This document shows positions 1 through 7,482 of a stretch of 64,000 nt of DNA, piece after piece. Under the pieces are notes generated by a model. The model made no database searches. It was not told the DNA's origin and saw only the letters and a list, made by a program, of their open reading frames with translations. The stretch's first letter is position 1, and the number at the start of each line of letters is the position of its first letter. Source of the stretch: JBGQOG01 sp052113705 (GTDB lineage: Bacteria; Pseudomonadota; Alphaproteobacteria; Rhodobacterales; Rhodobacteraceae); contig NZ_JBGQOG010000017.1 in assembly GCF_052113705.1 (NCBI RefSeq), positions 1-64,000 on the forward strand, written 5' to 3'. Made by a program: the position numbers and the translations under genes.

Positions 1-434
1 GGTTTGGGGGGGGGTGGGGGGGGGGGGGAGGAGAGGGGGTGGAGGGTTTGGGTGGGGTTGTGAAACAGTCTTCCTGGTGGTTTGCTTGGGGGGGGGGGGG
101 AAGGTGGGGCCCACCCCCCCCACCCCCGGGATATTTGCGACGAAGCAAGGTGCAAGGTTTTGCTTCGGGTGAAATATCCTCGGGGGGAGGCCAGAGGCCG
201 TGGGGGGCAGACAGCCCCCCTGTCGCAAGGTTACCCGTGCGCGCGGCGGATGGCTGGTGTCGTGGGACGGGCGTTGGCGCCGCCGGGCGAGACTGGCGCC
301 AAAAATTTGAGCGTTTGCTTTGAATTTCCGCCCCCGTCCTGACGTCAGCGCTTCACGCCCCCTTTTCACGGCGTTTTTCCCGTGCAAACCTGCCCTTGCG
401 CAGACAGAGATTTGCGGCGAACGGGGGACAGTGG
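1..434. other. G-rich non-coding left edge
   Basis: No credible gene is visible here. The first ~40 bases and 88-100 are runs of G broken by single other bases, followed by a C-rich stretch (113-127). The composition is unlike the rest of the window and could be a contig end or a real G-quadruplex-prone spacer. A PotD/PotF-like binding-protein gene would be expected upstream of the ABC permeases, but none is in view. Positions 121-188 hold a copy of the dispersed inverted repeat annotated separately. Confidence 0.6.
121..188. repeat. Dispersed inverted repeat, copy 1
   Basis: The left arm reads GGGATATTTGCGACGAAGCAA and the right arm TTGCTTCGGGTGAAATATCC, flanked by a C run on the left and a G run on the right, so the whole can fold into a long imperfect hairpin. 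The same arms recur at 3271-3339 (near perfect), and one right arm is at 30292-30327. All three copies are intergenic. Likely role is transcription termination or mRNA 3'-end stabilisation, which is inference. Confidence 0.7.
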
Positions 435-1322
435 ATGGCAGATCGCAGCGGTTGGAGGCGTTTCACCCGATCCGAAGCATTCAGCGGGTTGGCCATGGTC
501 AGTCCGACAGCGGTTTATGCGCTGCTGATGTTGGCGGCGCCGCTTGTCACGATCATCGCCTATTCGTTTTTCAAGGATGGCTATCTGACCGTCATCCACG
601 AATTTACCTTGGAGAACTATATCGACACCTGGGGCGATCCGGTGTTCCGCTCGATCATGTTGCGCAGTCTGATGATCTCGGGGCTGGTGACGCTGGTGAC
701 GGTGCTGCTGGCCTTTCCGATCGCCTATTACGTGTCCTTTCACGTCTCCTCCTCGATGAAAGCACGTTGGCTCTTCCTGATCACCATCCCTTTCTGGACC
801 TCCTATCTGATCCGGGTTTTCCTGTGGAAGGTGATCCTCGGGTATAACGGGGTGATCAATTCGGGGCTGAAGGCGCTGGGGATCATCGAGCAGCCGCTGA
901 CCTTCATCCTCTATAACGTCAATTCCATCGTGCTGACGCTGGCGCATGCCTATGCGCCCTTTGCGATCCTGCCGATCTTTGTCGCGCTGGAAAAGATCGA
1001 CCGCTCGCTGCTGGAGGCGGGGCTTGATCTGGGCGAGTCGAAATTCCGCACGTTCTGCCGGGTGACGCTGCCTTTGGCGATGCCGGGTGTGGTGGCCTCG
1101 GTGCTGATCGTCTTTATCCCGACCATCGGCGATTACGTGACACCGCAGCTGATCGGCGGCGGCAAGATCCCGATGATCGCCAATGTCATTCAGGCCCGGA
1201 TGCTGGATCTGGACAACAAGCCGATGGGCTCGGCGGTGGCCGTCTCGGCGATGGTGCTGGTCACCATCATCAGCCTGATTTTCCTGTTCCTCAACCGGCG
1301 CTTCCTGCGCGGCCAGAAGTGA
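435..1322 (+). CDS. ABC transporter permease, PotB/PotH-like
   Basis: Inner-membrane permease of a spermidine/putrescine-family importer, 295 residues. It has a long first membrane helix (about residues 20-40), a typical six-helix pattern, and the EAA loop that contacts the ATPase at about residues 194-213 (EAGLDLGESKFRTF then LPLAMPG). ATG 435 is chosen because a GGGGGA ribosome site precedes it; an upstream TTG at 396 is possible but adds an Arg-rich stretch. It is followed after 10 bases by the second permease and then the ATPase, a normal PotBCA order. The substrate (polyamine or another small cation) cannot be settled without the binding protein. Confidence 0.88.
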   Translation: MADRSGWRRFTRSEAFSGLAMVSPTAVYALLMLAAPLVTIIAYSFFKDGYLTVIHEFTLENYIDTWGDPVFRSIMLRSLMISGLVTLVTVLLAFPIAYYVSFHVSSSMKARWLFLITIPFWTSYLIRVFLWKVILGYNGVINSGLKALGIIEQPLTFILYNVNSIVLTLAHAYAPFAILPIFVALEKIDRSLLEAGLDLGESKFRTFCRVTLPLAMPGVVASVLIVFIPTIGDYVTPQLIGGGKIPMIANVIQARMLDLDNKPMGSAVAVSAMVLVTIISLIFLFLNRRFLRGQK

Positions 1323-1332
1323 GGGCTGAGCC

Positions 1333-2139
1333 ATGAAATTCCCCGTGTTGCGGATCTATGCGCTGGCCTATCTGCTGTTTCTCTACGCGCCGATCCTCTT
1401 GCTGCCGATTTTTGCTTTCAATGACGGCACCATCATCGCCTTTCCGCTCAAGGGTTTCACCACCCATTGGTTTGAGGAGATGTGGTCAAACCCCACCCTC
1501 GGGACAGCGGTGAAAAACTCAATGATCATCGCGGTTTCCTCGGCGATCTTTGCCACTGCCTTTGGCATTTTCGCCGCCCGCGCCTCGACCCGGTTCAGCT
1601 TTCCGGGCAAAGGCCCGATCATCGGGCTGATCATGCTGCCGCTGGTGCTGCCCGAGATCATCGTCTCGGTCAGCCTGTTGGTGGTGCTGCTCGGGATGGG
1701 CGTCAAGCTGACGATCTTCACCGTCATTCTGGGCCATGTGCTGATCTGCACGCCCTATTCGATTGCGATCCTGAACACGGCATTCGGTGCGCTTGACCGG
1801 AGTCTGGAGGAGGCGGCCTATGATCTGGGCGAGGGGAAATGGTCGACGTTCCGCCTGATCATCCTGCCCTTGGTGATGCCGGGCATCATCTCGTCCCTGC
1901 TGATTTCCTTCACGATCTCGCTCGACGAATTCATCATCGCCTTCTTCCTTGCGGGGAATGAACCGACGCTGCCCACCTATATCTTCTCGCAATTGCGGTT
2001 CCCCAAGCAGATCCCGATGATCATGGCGCTGGGAACCTGTCTTGTCCTGTTGTCGGTCGTGCTGCTGACGATTGCTGAATATTTCCGCCGCCGCGGCATC
2101 GCGAAAACCGGCGCCAAGGATTCCGGAGGCTTCCTGTGA
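1333..2139 (+). CDS. ABC transporter permease, PotC/PotI-like
   Basis: Second membrane subunit of the same importer, 268 residues, the usual length for PotC. It starts with a hydrophobic helix (residues ~6-30), and its EAA loop (EEAAYDLGEGKWSTF, then LPLVMPG) begins near residue 159. Its stop codon overlaps the GTG start of the ATPase gene (GTGA), so the two are translationally coupled. It would form a heterodimer with the preceding permease. Family assignment is secure; the transported substrate is inferred only from family resemblance to spermidine/putrescine systems. Confidence 0.88.
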   Translation: MKFPVLRIYALAYLLFLYAPILLLPIFAFNDGTIIAFPLKGFTTHWFEEMWSNPTLGTAVKNSMIIAVSSAIFATAFGIFAARASTRFSFPGKGPIIGLIMLPLVLPEIIVSVSLLVVLLGMGVKLTIFTVILGHVLICTPYSIAILNTAFGALDRSLEEAAYDLGEGKWSTFRLIILPLVMPGIISSLLISFTISLDEFIIAFFLAGNEPTLPTYIFSQLRFPKQIPMIMALGTCLVLLSVVLLTIAEYFRRRGIAKTGAKDSGGFL

Positions 2140-3230
2140 ACACCCGCTCCACGATGATCGAATTCCGCGACGTTCAGAAATACTACGGCGACTATCACGC
2201 CCTGCGCGGGATCACCGCCGAGATCCGGGCGGGGGAGTTCTTTTCGCTGCTCGGCCCGTCGGGGTGTGGCAAGACGACCTTGTTGCGCACGATTGCCGGG
2301 TTCGAGGGGATTTCCTCGGGCGTCGTGCTGATCGACGGCAAGGAAATGGCCGATGTGCCGGCCAACAAGCGGCCCACCAATATGGTGTTCCAGTCCTATG
2401 CGATTTTCCCGCATCTGACGGTGGCGGAGAATGTGGGCTTTGGCCTGCGGCGCGATCCGCGCACGGCGGCAGAGAAGGCGCAGGCGGTGGCGGAAGCCCT
2501 CGAAATGGTGGGGCTCAAGGGCTACGGCGCGCGTGCGGCACATGCGCTGTCGGGCGGGCAGCGGCAACGGGTGGCGTTGGCGCGGGCGCTGATCCTGAAG
2601 CCCAAGGTGCTTTTGCTCGATGAGCCGCTCTCGGCGCTGGACAAGAAGATGCGCGAGCAGATGCAGGTGGAACTGATCCGGCTGCAACGGCAGGTGGGGA
2701 TCACCTTCGTGCTGGTGACGCATGACCAGGAAGAGGCGCTGGTGATGTCGGACCGGATCGCGGTGATGTTCGAGGGGCAGATCGCGCAATTGGCCGATCC
2801 CGAAACCCTCTACCGCCGCCCGAACTCGCGGCAGGTGGCGGAGTTCATCGGGGTGATGAATTTCCTACCCGCCAGCATCACGGCTGAACTTGCCGAAGGG
2901 TTCCAGTTGCAGGTGGCCGGTCTTGGTGCAGTGGAGATCACCGCTGAGCAGGCCCCCGGGGCGGTGACAGGCGGCGCGGTCGCGGTTGGCTTTCGCCCGG
3001 AAACCTTGACCATCCTTTATGAAGGGCAGACCGCCAGCGACCGCGAAACCAGCGGCACCATTGAAGAGGTCGTCTACTATGGCGATATGACCTATTACGA
3101 TGTGAAGCTCGATGGTGTGGACAGCCCGGTCCGCATCTCGATGCGCAATGTCTTCGGCCGCCCGGTCCTCGATATTGGCACCCGCACCCGTGTCGCCTGG
3201 TCGGCGGGCGCGCTGGTGCTATTCCGCTGA
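2136..3230 (+). CDS. ABC transporter ATP-binding protein, PotA-like
   Basis: ATPase that drives the two preceding permeases, 364 residues. Walker A (GPSGCGKTT) is at 40-48, the ABC signature LSGGQRQ at 138-144 and Walker B LLLDEP at 159-164; the switch His is in VTHDQEE. A C-terminal TOBE regulatory domain follows from about residue 270. The GTG start overlaps the upstream stop codon. An in-frame ATG seven codons later (MIEFRDV) is an alternative start. The gene is followed by a long inverted repeat, which probably ends this operon. Confidence 0.9.
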   Translation: MNTRSTMIEFRDVQKYYGDYHALRGITAEIRAGEFFSLLGPSGCGKTTLLRTIAGFEGISSGVVLIDGKEMADVPANKRPTNMVFQSYAIFPHLTVAENVGFGLRRDPRTAAEKAQAVAEALEMVGLKGYGARAAHALSGGQRQRVALARALILKPKVLLLDEPLSALDKKMREQMQVELIRLQRQVGITFVLVTHDQEEALVMSDRIAVMFEGQIAQLADPETLYRRPNSRQVAEFIGVMNFLPASITAELAEGFQLQVAGLGAVEITAEQAPGAVTGGAVAVGFRPETLTILYEGQTASDRETSGTIEEVVYYGDMTYYDVKLDGVDSPVRISMRNVFGRPVLDIGTRTRVAWSAGALVLFR

Positions 3231-3270
3231 GCAGAAGGGGGGCCGTCTGCCCCCCTCGGCCTTGCGGCCT

Positions 3271-3339
3271 CACCCCCCGAGGATATTTGAAACGAAGCAA
3301 TGCCTCAGGTTTTGCTTCGTTTCAAATATCCCGGGGGTG
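3271..3339. repeat. Dispersed inverted repeat, copy 2 (likely terminator)
   Basis: Two arms of about 28-30 bases (3271-3300 and 3312-3339) are nearly perfect complements around an 11-base loop. The core reads ATATTTGAAACGAAGCAA on the left and TTGCTTCGTTTCAAATAT on the right, closed at the base by C and G runs. It lies 40 bases after the end of the PotA-like gene and is followed by a second GC stem (3339-3356). The position suggests a transcription end or an mRNA-stabilising structure. It matches the arms at 121-188 and 30292-30327. Confidence 0.8.
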
Positions 3340-3418
3340 CGGGGGCTGGCCCCCGCTCCGGCGACGGGCCTGGCGAAGGTGCTTGTCAGCGCGCGCGGGC
3401 TCGGCTAGCTTCCGCGCC

Positions 3419-3463
3419 ATGAACACAACGGCCGCCATCTGCACCATTTGCATTACCTGCTGA
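3419..3463 (+). CDS. Cysteine-rich leader peptide upstream of cysS
   Basis: A 14-codon reading frame, MNTTAAICTICITC, ending in TGA at 3461-3463, 88 bases before the cysS start. Three of its last seven codons are TGC (Cys), against a usual frequency near 1 in 100. This is the hallmark of ribosome-mediated attenuation, in which stalling on codons of the scarce amino acid changes mRNA folding, as in the trp, his and leu leaders. The gene downstream makes Cys-tRNA, so the logic fits. No strong ribosome site is visible: the bases just before the ATG are CTTCCGCGCC. Translation is therefore not proven. Confidence 0.65.
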   Translation: MNTTAAICTICITC

Positions 3464-3545
3464 CATTCGTCAGGCGGGCCGTTCCTTCGTTTTGCAAAAC
3501 CGGATGAACCTGATAGACCCGCCGCCGGGATGCCCGCGGAGAGGA
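3429..3545 (+). promoter_or_regulatory. Candidate cysteine attenuator for cysS
   Basis: Segment 1 (CGGCCGCC, 3429-3436, inside the leader ORF) can pair with segment 2 (GGCGGGCCG, 3473-3481, one bulge). That stem is followed by the U-rich TTCCTTCGTTTTG and so resembles a terminator. Segment 2 can instead pair with CCCGCC at 3518-3523. A further hairpin at 3522-3539 touches the cysS ribosome site GGAGAGGA (3538-3545). A ribosome held on the Cys codons (3440-3460) would cover segment 1 or its loop and favour the second pairing. The pairings are seen; the mechanism is inferred. Confidence 0.5.
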
Positions 3546-3551
3546 TCTGAC

Positions 3552-4967
3552 ATGACCAACATTCGTTTGCACAACACCAAGTCCCGCAAGAAAGAGGCGT
3601 TCACGCCAATTGATGCGCAGAATGTGCGGATGTATCTCTGCGGGCCGACGGTCTATGACCGCGCCCATATCGGCAATGCGCGGCCGGTGGTGGTGTTTGA
3701 TGTGCTCTACCGGTTGTTGCGCCATGAATATGGTGCGGAACATGTGACCTATGTGCGCAATTTCACCGATGTGGATGACAAGATCAACGCGCGGGCGGCG
3801 GAGACGGGGCGGGATATCCGCAACATCACCGAAGAGACGATCGGCTGGTATCATGCCGATATGGATGCTCTGGGTGCGCTGCGCCCGGATCATGAGCCGC
3901 GGGCCACGGATTACATTGGCGCGATGATCGAAATGATCGAGGGGCTGATCGCGCGCGGGCATGCCTATGCCGCCGAGGGGCATGTGCTGTTTGATGTGCG
4001 GTCGTATCCCGAATATGGCGCGCTGTCGGGGCGCTCGGTCGATGATATGATTGCCGGGGCGCGGGTTGAGGTGGCACCCTATAAGCGTGATCCGATGGAT
4101 TTCGTGCTCTGGAAGCCGTCAGAGGCCGGGGTGCCGGGTTGGGACAGCCCCTGGGGCTATGGGCGGCCGGGCTGGCACATCGAATGCTCGGCGATGTCCT
4201 ATGAACTCCTGGGCGCGGCCTTTGATATTCATGCGGGCGGGATCGATCTGCAATTCCCGCACCACGAGAATGAGATCGCGCAGAGTTGCTGCGCGCATCC
4301 CGGCGCGGGCTTTGCGAATTTCTGGCTGCATAATGAGATGTTGCAGGTGGAGGGGAAGAAGATGTCCAAGTCCTTGGGCAATTTCTTCACCGTGCGGGAT
4401 TTGCTGGATCAGGGTTATCCGGGCGAGGTGATCCGGCTGGTCTATCTCGGCACGCATTACGGGCGGCCGATGGACTGGACGGCGGAAAAGGCGGCGCAGG
4501 CCGAGGCCACCTTGCGCAAGTGGCGTGGTCTTGTCGCGGGCATCGAGCCCGCGGCAAGCCCGGCGCCCGCGGTGATCGCGGCGCTTGGTGATGATCTGAA
4601 CACGGCGGGCGCGATTGCGGCGCTGCACGAATTGGCAGGCGCCGGGGATCTGGCGGGGCTGAAGGCTTCGGCGGCAATGTTGGGCCTCCTGGAAGATCAC
4701 ATGGGTGATTGGGCAGTGTCGCGGCGCTTCGAGAGGAAGCAGTTCGCTTTTATTATTGGCCCTGTGGATTTCTTTCCCTATTTTGACGCTTTGGATGCAA
4801 TTGCAGCGAAATGGAGCCAATTGCGTAAAGACAAGCTGTTCGTTGAAGCGGACCTTCTTAAGGCTGCGCTGACCGCTCTTGGTGCTGAATTGAAGGCGAC
4901 GCCGCAAGGTCCAGAGGTTCTCGTCACAAAAGACATTGATGCCACCAAGCTGGAGGCGCTGAAATGA
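3552..4967 (+). CDS. cysS: Cysteinyl-tRNA synthetase
   Basis: Charges tRNA-Cys with cysteine in the cytoplasm. It is a class I synthetase of 471 residues, the usual length. The zinc ligand Cys30 sits in LCGPTVYD, the HIGH-type motif HIGN is at 39-42 and the KMSKS loop lies near residues 268-272. ATG 3552 is chosen because GGAGAGGA precedes it and homologues begin just before the CGPTVYD block; a TTG at 3492 would add an unlikely leader. The stop overlaps the cimA start (ATGA). The last ~80 codons (from about 4720) are noticeably richer in A/T than the rest. A Cys-codon leader peptide lies upstream. Confidence 0.97.
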   Translation: MTNIRLHNTKSRKKEAFTPIDAQNVRMYLCGPTVYDRAHIGNARPVVVFDVLYRLLRHEYGAEHVTYVRNFTDVDDKINARAAETGRDIRNITEETIGWYHADMDALGALRPDHEPRATDYIGAMIEMIEGLIARGHAYAAEGHVLFDVRSYPEYGALSGRSVDDMIAGARVEVAPYKRDPMDFVLWKPSEAGVPGWDSPWGYGRPGWHIECSAMSYELLGAAFDIHAGGIDLQFPHHENEIAQSCCAHPGAGFANFWLHNEMLQVEGKKMSKSLGNFFTVRDLLDQGYPGEVIRLVYLGTHYGRPMDWTAEKAAQAEATLRKWRGLVAGIEPAASPAPAVIAALGDDLNTAGAIAALHELAGAGDLAGLKASAAMLGLLEDHMGDWAVSRRFERKQFAFIIGPVDFFPYFDALDAIAAKWSQLRKDKLFVEADLLKAALTALGAELKATPQGPEVLVTKDIDATKLEALK

Positions 4968-6601
4968 GCCGCGAGCGCCTCTATCTTTATGACACCACGC
5001 TGCGCGACGGTCAGCAAACGCAAGGCGTGCAATTCTCGGTGCCCGAAAAGCTGCAGATCACCCAGGCGCTGGATGATCTGGGGATTGATTACATCGAGGG
5101 CGGCTGGCCGGGGGCCAATCCGACCGACAGCGATTTCTTTGAGGTGCGGCCCGAGACACGCGCGACCTTTACCGCGTTCGGGATGACCAAACGCGCCGGG
5201 CGGTCGGCCGCGAATGATGATGTGCTGGCGGCGGTGATCAATGCGGGCACCCCGGCGGTCTGTCTCGTGGGCAAGACGCATGAATATCATGTGACGACCG
5301 CCCTCGGCGTCAGCCTGCCGGAAAATGTTGAGAATATCGCGGCATCCGTGGCGCATATTGTGGCGTTGGGGCGCGAGGCGCTGTTTGACGCCGAGCATTT
5401 CTTTGACGGCTACCGCGCCAATCCCGCCTATGCGCTGGAATGTCTCCGCGCGGCCTATGATGCCGGGGCGCGCTGGATCGTGCTCTGCGATACCAATGGC
5501 GGCACGCTGCCCGCCGAGGTCGGCGAGACGGTGCGGGCGGTGATTGCTTCGGGCATCCCCGGCGACCGGCTGGGCATTCACACGCATGATGATACCGGGC
5601 AGGCGGTGGCCTGTTCGCTGGCGGCGGTGGATGCCGGGGTGCGGCAGATTCAGGGCACGCTGAACGGGTTGGGCGAGCGCTGTGGCAATGCCAATCTGAT
5701 CACCCTGATCCCGACGCTCTTGCTGAAAGAACCCTATGTCAGCGCCTATGACACCGGGATTGCGGTGGAAAAGCTGCCGGGCATCACCCGGATCAGCCGG
5801 ATGCTCGATGATATTCTGAACCGGGTGCCTCTGCGCGCGGCGCCCTATGTGGGGGCTTCGGCCTTCGCGCATAAGGCGGGCCTGCATGCCAGCGCGATCC
5901 TGAAAGATCCCGCCACCTATGAGCATATTGAGCCGTCGCGCGTCGGCAATGCCCGTATCATCCCGATGTCCAATCAGGCGGGGCAGTCGAACCTGCGCGC
6001 GCGGCTGGCGCAGGCGGGGATTGAGGTCGACCCGAAAGATCCGCGCCTGGCCGGGATTCTCGATGAGATCAAGGCGCGCGAGGATCAGGGCTATGCCTAT
6101 GACGGCGCGCAGGCGAGCTTTGAGCTGGTGGCGCGGCGGGCGCTCGGGCTGTTGCCGGAATTCTTTGAGGTCAAGCGCTACCGGGTGACGGTGGAGCGGC
6201 GCAAGAACAAATACGATCAGATGATCACCCTGTCGGAAGCGGTGGTGGTGGTGAAGATCGGCGGCGAAAAGATGCTTTCGGTCTCGGAGAGCATGGATGA
6301 GGCGGGCGGCGACCGCGGGCCGGTCAATGCGCTCTCCAAGGCACTGGCCAAGGATCTCGGGCCCTATCAGGGGTTCATCGACGATCTGAAACTGGTGGAT
6401 TTCAAGGTGCGGATCACGCAAGGCGGCACCGAGGCGGTGACGCGGGTCATCATCGACAGCGAGGACGGGCAGGGGCGGCGCTGGTCGACCGTGGGCGTCT
6501 CGCCGAACATCGTGGATGCGAGCTTTGAGGCATTGCTGGATGCGATGATCTGGAAGCTGGTGCGCGATGGCGCGCAGCCCGCCGGTGGAGACAAAAAGTG
6601 A
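4964..6601 (+). CDS. cimA: (R)-citramalate synthase
   Basis: Condenses pyruvate with acetyl-CoA to (R)-citramalate, the first step of the threonine-independent route to isoleucine. It has 545 residues, typical of the CimA/TIGR00977 subgroup. The N-terminal HMGL-type TIM barrel opens with LYDTTLRDGQQ (residues 7-17), and the metal-binding HTHDD is near 204-208. The C-terminal part (about 390-530) matches the LeuA-type allosteric dimer domain. Start overlaps the cysS stop; its own stop overlaps the next gene (GTGA). 2-isopropylmalate synthase is the main alternative, but sequence blocks and length favour CimA. Confidence 0.92.
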   Translation: MSRERLYLYDTTLRDGQQTQGVQFSVPEKLQITQALDDLGIDYIEGGWPGANPTDSDFFEVRPETRATFTAFGMTKRAGRSAANDDVLAAVINAGTPAVCLVGKTHEYHVTTALGVSLPENVENIAASVAHIVALGREALFDAEHFFDGYRANPAYALECLRAAYDAGARWIVLCDTNGGTLPAEVGETVRAVIASGIPGDRLGIHTHDDTGQAVACSLAAVDAGVRQIQGTLNGLGERCGNANLITLIPTLLLKEPYVSAYDTGIAVEKLPGITRISRMLDDILNRVPLRAAPYVGASAFAHKAGLHASAILKDPATYEHIEPSRVGNARIIPMSNQAGQSNLRARLAQAGIEVDPKDPRLAGILDEIKAREDQGYAYDGAQASFELVARRALGLLPEFFEVKRYRVTVERRKNKYDQMITLSEAVVVVKIGGEKMLSVSESMDEAGGDRGPVNALSKALAKDLGPYQGFIDDLKLVDFKVRITQGGTEAVTRVIIDSEDGQGRRWSTVGVSPNIVDASFEALLDAMIWKLVRDGAQPAGGDKK

Positions 6602-7365
6602 GCCTCGCGGATCTGGCGCAAAAGGTGGAGGCGGGCGATCCGGTCCGCTTTCTGGCGACGATGGCGGCGGCCCCGGCGGCGCGCGCGCAGCTCTGGCCGA
6701 TCTATGCGCTCAATCTGGAACTGGCGCGCGCGCCCTGGGCCAGCGCCGAACCGATGGTGGCCGAGATGCGGCTGCAATGGTGGGTCGATGCGCTGGAGGG
6801 GCTGGCGGCGGGCCGCCGGGTGGCGGGGGTCGCGCCGGAACTGGCGGATCTGGCGGAACAGGGCCTCGATTGCCGCCTGCTGGCGGCGGCGGCAGAGGCG
6901 CGGCGCTGGGATTGCTGGGCGGAACCTTTTGAGGATCAGGCGGCGTTTGACGCGCATCTGGATGCCACCTCGGGCCATCTGATGTGGGCGGCGGCCAAAC
7001 TCCTCGGCGCGCCGCAGAGCGCCGAGCCTGTGGTGCGCGATCTGGCCTGGGGCGCAGGTCTGGCGGGCTGGCTGACGGCGGTGCCCGCGCTGGAAGCCCG
7101 CGGGCGCTATCCGCTGGTGGACGGCCGCCCGGCGGCGGTGGCAGAGCTGGCGCGGCGGGGATTGGCGCGGGTTGCACGCGCACGGGCGTCGCGCAGCGCG
7201 GTTCCGGCGATGGCGGCGCCTGCGCTTTTTGCCGGCTGGCAGGCGCGGGGATTGTTGCGGCAGGCGGCGGCGGCCCCGGCGCTGGTGGCCGAGGGGGGCC
7301 TGCAGCTCTCCGAATTTTCGCGGCGGATCACGCTATTGCAACTTGCATTTTTTGCGCGCTGGTAG
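6598..7365 (+). CDS. Squalene/phytoene synthase family protein
   Basis: A 255-residue protein with the all-helical squalene/phytoene synthase fold, recognised from PIYALNLELARAP near residue 38 and MRLQWWVDALEGL near residue 56. The Asp-rich motifs of true prenyl-condensing enzymes are not clear, and it resembles the NDUFAF6-like branch rather than carotenoid CrtB, so a respiratory-assembly or unknown role is more likely than carotenoid synthesis. The GTG start overlaps the cimA stop, so it sits in the cysS-cimA transcription unit. Confidence is good for family and low for function. Confidence 0.75.
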   Translation: MSLADLAQKVEAGDPVRFLATMAAAPAARAQLWPIYALNLELARAPWASAEPMVAEMRLQWWVDALEGLAAGRRVAGVAPELADLAEQGLDCRLLAAAAEARRWDCWAEPFEDQAAFDAHLDATSGHLMWAAAKLLGAPQSAEPVVRDLAWGAGLAGWLTAVPALEARGRYPLVDGRPAAVAELARRGLARVARARASRSAVPAMAAPALFAGWQARGLLRQAAAAPALVAEGGLQLSEFSRRITLLQLAFFARW

Positions 7366-7482
7366 GCGCGGCGCTTAAACGAATCTTCAGGTCTTTCGTT
7401 CAGGTTCATCCGAATGGGTCCGCTTTGGGGCTTTTTCGGATGAGTGTGCCCTGCATCGGCGGTGGCGAACGGAGACGTATCG

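Larger units (their letters stand above)
3231..3551. other. potA-cysS intergenic region
   Basis: These 321 bases are without a long gene but are densely structured: a small GGCC-TTGC-GGCC hairpin at 3258-3269, the long inverted repeat at 3271-3339, a GC hairpin at 3339-3356 with a CTGG loop, a 14-codon cysteine-rich leader ORF at 3419-3463, and alternative stems leading into the cysS ribosome site. Each is annotated separately where it can be supported. Confidence 0.7.

Noticed and set aside
366..1334. 322-codon minus-strand frame
   Set aside because: Antisense of the first ABC permease; composition is His/Arg/Gln-rich shadow type.
4778..6421. 547-codon minus-strand frame
   Set aside because: Antisense of cysS and cimA; no family features.
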